Source: an uncultured Lachnospiraceae bacterium (lineage in GTDB: Bacteria; Bacillota; Clostridia; Lachnospirales; Lachnospiraceae). From it: a stretch of 7,993 bases of DNA. The notes under the pieces are model-generated. The model saw nothing but the letters and a program-made list of their open reading frames with translations, ran no database searches and was not told the DNA's origin. Position numbers and translations under genes: made by a program. This document shows, in pieces, positions 6,376-7,993 of this stretch. Numbering within the stretch: the first letter of the stretch is position 1; every line of letters starts with the position of its first letter. Location of the stretch: contig CAOKHR010000105.1 in assembly GCA_948468325.1 (NCBI GenBank), positions 1 to 7,993 of the forward strand. Direction: 5' to 3'.

Positions 6376-7746
6376 ATGGAAGTGGCAAAGCGCTGCATTT
6401 ACTGTATGCTTGGTACTGTTTCAAACGGAGTGTGCACACGCTGCGGAAAGCCTGCTTTGGATCCCAGACGTCCCACAGAAGCTTTGCCTGCCCGGTATTT
6501 ACTGGGCAGGCAATATAGCATTGGCAGAGTATTGGGAAACGGAGGATTCGGCATTACTTATCTTGCCTGGGACTGTAAAAATAACCGGAGGGTTGCCGTA
6601 AAAGAATTATTTCCGCGTTATCCGCAGAATTCTTTCCGGCGTTCCGGAGTTCAAATCCTGGTTACGCAAAACGAGCGTCAGGAATTTGAGCATGTGAAAA
6701 AGCGTTTCCGTGAGGAAGCGCAGATTCTGCATGAATTAAAGGATGTTCCTGAGGTGATTAATGTTTATCATCTGTTTGAAGAAAACGGTACGGCATATTA
6801 TGTGATGGAGTATTTAGAGGGCGGAGATTTACGGCACTATCTCAATGAGCGGGGAACGATGAAGTGGGAGGAGCTGGTAAATCCTCTGTGCATGATTCTG
6901 CGCGCGCTGCATGCGCTTCACGGCAAAGGGTTGATCCACAGGGACATCAGTCCGGACAATATTTTTATTTCCAACGATGGCAGCGCGAAGCTGATTGATT
7001 TTGGCGCGGCGCGTGATTATACCGGAGATTATAAGCTGACGGCAATTTTAAAAGGAAATTTTGCCCCGTTTGAGCAGTTTCGAAGTGATCCGCAGGGACC
7101 GTATACAGATATTTATGCTCTTAGCGCAACGCTTTACCTTGCCATAGGAGGAAAGCTGCCGATAAAGGCGCCGGAGCGGATGATGGCGTTTAGTTTTGGG
7201 GATCCGGATCCAATGCTGCCGATTCAGGCGATTTGTCCGGATTTGCCGCCGCATGTGGCAAAGGCATTGGGCAAAGGATTGGAGGCCGCGGCAAAGAACC
7301 GTCCGCAGACGGTGGCGGAATTTGCGGAAATGCTGTTTCCCGGCCAGAATATCTTTATGGTGAAAAAGATTTCGTCAGAAAGACCGAATATGAATAACCG
7401 AAGCGGCGGACAGGGACGGCAGAGTGCAAGAAATCCGCAGACCGGACGGTGTGTGCAGTGTACATGCGGTATATATAAGGGCAGGAGTTTTTCATTATTT
7501 CCCGGCATGAATACGGTATTCGGCAGAAATGAAGACTGTACGGTGCGCTATCCTGTAAACAGCGGGGGCATCAGCAGGCGGCAGTGCGTGATGACGTTAG
7601 ACAATAAGGGAATTGCTTATATACGGGATGAAAATTCTTCTTATGGGACGTTTGTGAACGGGAGCCGGCTGCGGCCTATGACCTGGCAGCCGGTGAGAAG
7701 AGGAGATAAGATACAGTTTGCAACGGAGGAGTATTATGTGATGTAG
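6376..7746 (+). CDS. Soluble zinc-ribbon Ser/Thr kinase with C-terminal FHA-like domain (456 aa)
   Basis: Cytoplasmic Hanks-type kinase; no signal peptide or transmembrane helix is seen. Residues 1-25 carry a CxxC...CxxC zinc ribbon (Cys7, Cys10, Cys20, Cys23). The kinase domain (~47-322) shows GNGGFG (54-59), Lys76 in VAVKELF, αC Glu114, HRDISPDN (188-195, Asp190, Asn195), canonical DFG (208-210), FAPFEQF (229-235) in the APE position and TDIYAL (Asp245). It should be active. After a linker of ~35 residues rich in Asn, Arg and Gly comes an FHA-like domain (358-454) with FGRNEDC (Arg384), ISRRQC (Ser400) and SSYGTFVNG. Compared with the FHA consensus SxxH...NGT, the His is Gln403 and the Asn is Tyr423, so phosphothreonine binding may be altered. 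It sits 24 bases after the receptor kinase gene and 12 before another kinase gene. A role as a downstream or partner kinase recruited through its FHA domain is inference. Start at 6376 follows the only plausible ribosome binding site and gives the complete zinc ribbon. Confidence 0.93.
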   Translation: MEVAKRCIYCMLGTVSNGVCTRCGKPALDPRRPTEALPARYLLGRQYSIGRVLGNGGFGITYLAWDCKNNRRVAVKELFPRYPQNSFRRSGVQILVTQNERQEFEHVKKRFREEAQILHELKDVPEVINVYHLFEENGTAYYVMEYLEGGDLRHYLNERGTMKWEELVNPLCMILRALHALHGKGLIHRDISPDNIFISNDGSAKLIDFGAARDYTGDYKLTAILKGNFAPFEQFRSDPQGPYTDIYALSATLYLAIGGKLPIKAPERMMAFSFGDPDPMLPIQAICPDLPPHVAKALGKGLEAAAKNRPQTVAEFAEMLFPGQNIFMVKKISSERPNMNNRSGGQGRQSARNPQTGRCVQCTCGIYKGRSFSLFPGMNTVFGRNEDCTVRYPVNSGGISRRQCVMTLDNKGIAYIRDENSSYGTFVNGSRLRPMTWQPVRRGDKIQFATEEYYVM

Positions 7747-7749
7747 GAG
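7745..7749 (+). promoter_or_regulatory. Ribosome binding site of the third kinase gene
   Basis: AGGAG overlaps the stop codon (7744-7746) of the upstream kinase gene and lies 9 bases before the ATG at 7759. A weaker AAGG at 7754-7757 lies 7 bases before an alternative in-frame ATG at 7765, so the start could be either. Confidence 0.6.
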
Positions 7750-7758
7750 TAGTAAGGT

Positions 7759-7993
7759 ATGGAAATGGGGAAACTATGTGTAAATTGTATGAGCAATATG
7801 AATCAGGAAGACAGGTTTTGCGCTATCTGCGGATTTGATAATTACAATAAAAGGAAGACAGGTTATGTTTATGAGCTTCCATGCAATTTTCTTCTTCATG
7901 GAAGATATATCATCGGAAAAAGTTTAGGGAGAGGGAGATTTGGAATTACTTATGCTGCATGGGATAAACTTCTGAAAACGAAAGCTGCAGTAA
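7759..7993 (+). CDS. Zinc-ribbon Ser/Thr kinase, N-terminal fragment (3' end outside window)
   Basis: The first 78 codons of a third kinase, open to the right edge. Residues 1-24 form a zinc ribbon with Cys7, Cys10, Cys21 and Cys24, the same spacing as in the receptor kinase two genes upstream. The following CGFDNYN, ELPCN and GRYIIG match that kinase's CGFDNRN, ALPCN and DRYLMG, and the glycine-rich loop reads GRGRFG (with Arg in place of the usual Gly before Phe), then ITYAAWD. The window ends just before the expected VxVK lysine. The similarity suggests a paralogue of the receptor kinase, possibly also with a transmembrane ectodomain, but that part cannot be seen. It starts 12 bases after the preceding kinase gene and is likely in the same operon. 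The start is 7759 (ribosome binding site at 7745-7749) or 7765. Confidence 0.88.
   Translation, partial: MEMGKLCVNCMSNMNQEDRFCAICGFDNYNKRKTGYVYELPCNFLLHGRYIIGKSLGRGRFGITYAAWDKLLKTKAAV

Noticed and set aside
6272..6601. Plus-strand frame bridging the end of the receptor kinase and the start of the soluble kinase
   Set aside because: It is out of frame with both well-supported genes, has no ribosome binding site and shows no family motif.

Overview
The window is an interior piece of a densely packed, single-strand (+) operon devoted to protein Ser/Thr phosphorylation signalling. Strong AGGAGG-type ribosome binding sites, intergenic gaps of 1-24 bases, intermediate base composition, zinc-ribbon/HRDISPDN-type kinases and BspA-type leucine-rich repeats together suggest a Gram-positive member of the Clostridia, most plausibly a gut-type Lachnospiraceae. 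That assignment is inference from style, not from a marker gene. No RNA genes, mobile elements, CRISPR arrays, internal promoters or terminators were seen. Both window edges cut through genes.

Layout: (1) the C-terminal part of a PP2C-family phosphatase (2-508, 5' end missing); (2) a second, complete PP2C phosphatase (522-1244); (3) a single-pass membrane protein with signal peptide, extracellular von Willebrand A domain, acidic Pro/Glu/Thr spacer, transmembrane helix and cytoplasmic FHA domain (1248-2828); (4) a 1173-residue receptor-like Ser/Thr kinase with N-terminal zinc ribbon, cytoplasmic kinase, one transmembrane helix and an ~800-residue ectodomain made of a seven-unit propeller-like region and two copies of a BspA/LRR_5 module (2830-6351); (5) a soluble zinc-ribbon kinase with a C-terminal FHA domain that looks degenerate (6376-7746); (6) the first 78 codons of a third zinc-ribbon kinase that runs off the right edge (7759-7993).

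How they may work together (inference): the receptor kinase and the VWA-FHA protein face outward with probable ligand- or matrix-binding domains and inward with a kinase and a phosphothreonine reader. The soluble FHA kinase and the third kinase would extend or branch the phosphorelay, and the two PP2C enzymes would reset it. The mix of VWA, PP2C and kinase recalls the TerY-type VWA/PP2C/kinase triads of tellurite-resistance-associated systems, but here it is rebuilt around transmembrane sensors. The substrate or output is not in this window. Gaps between genes are all under 30 bases, so no stretch over 300 bases lacks a gene.
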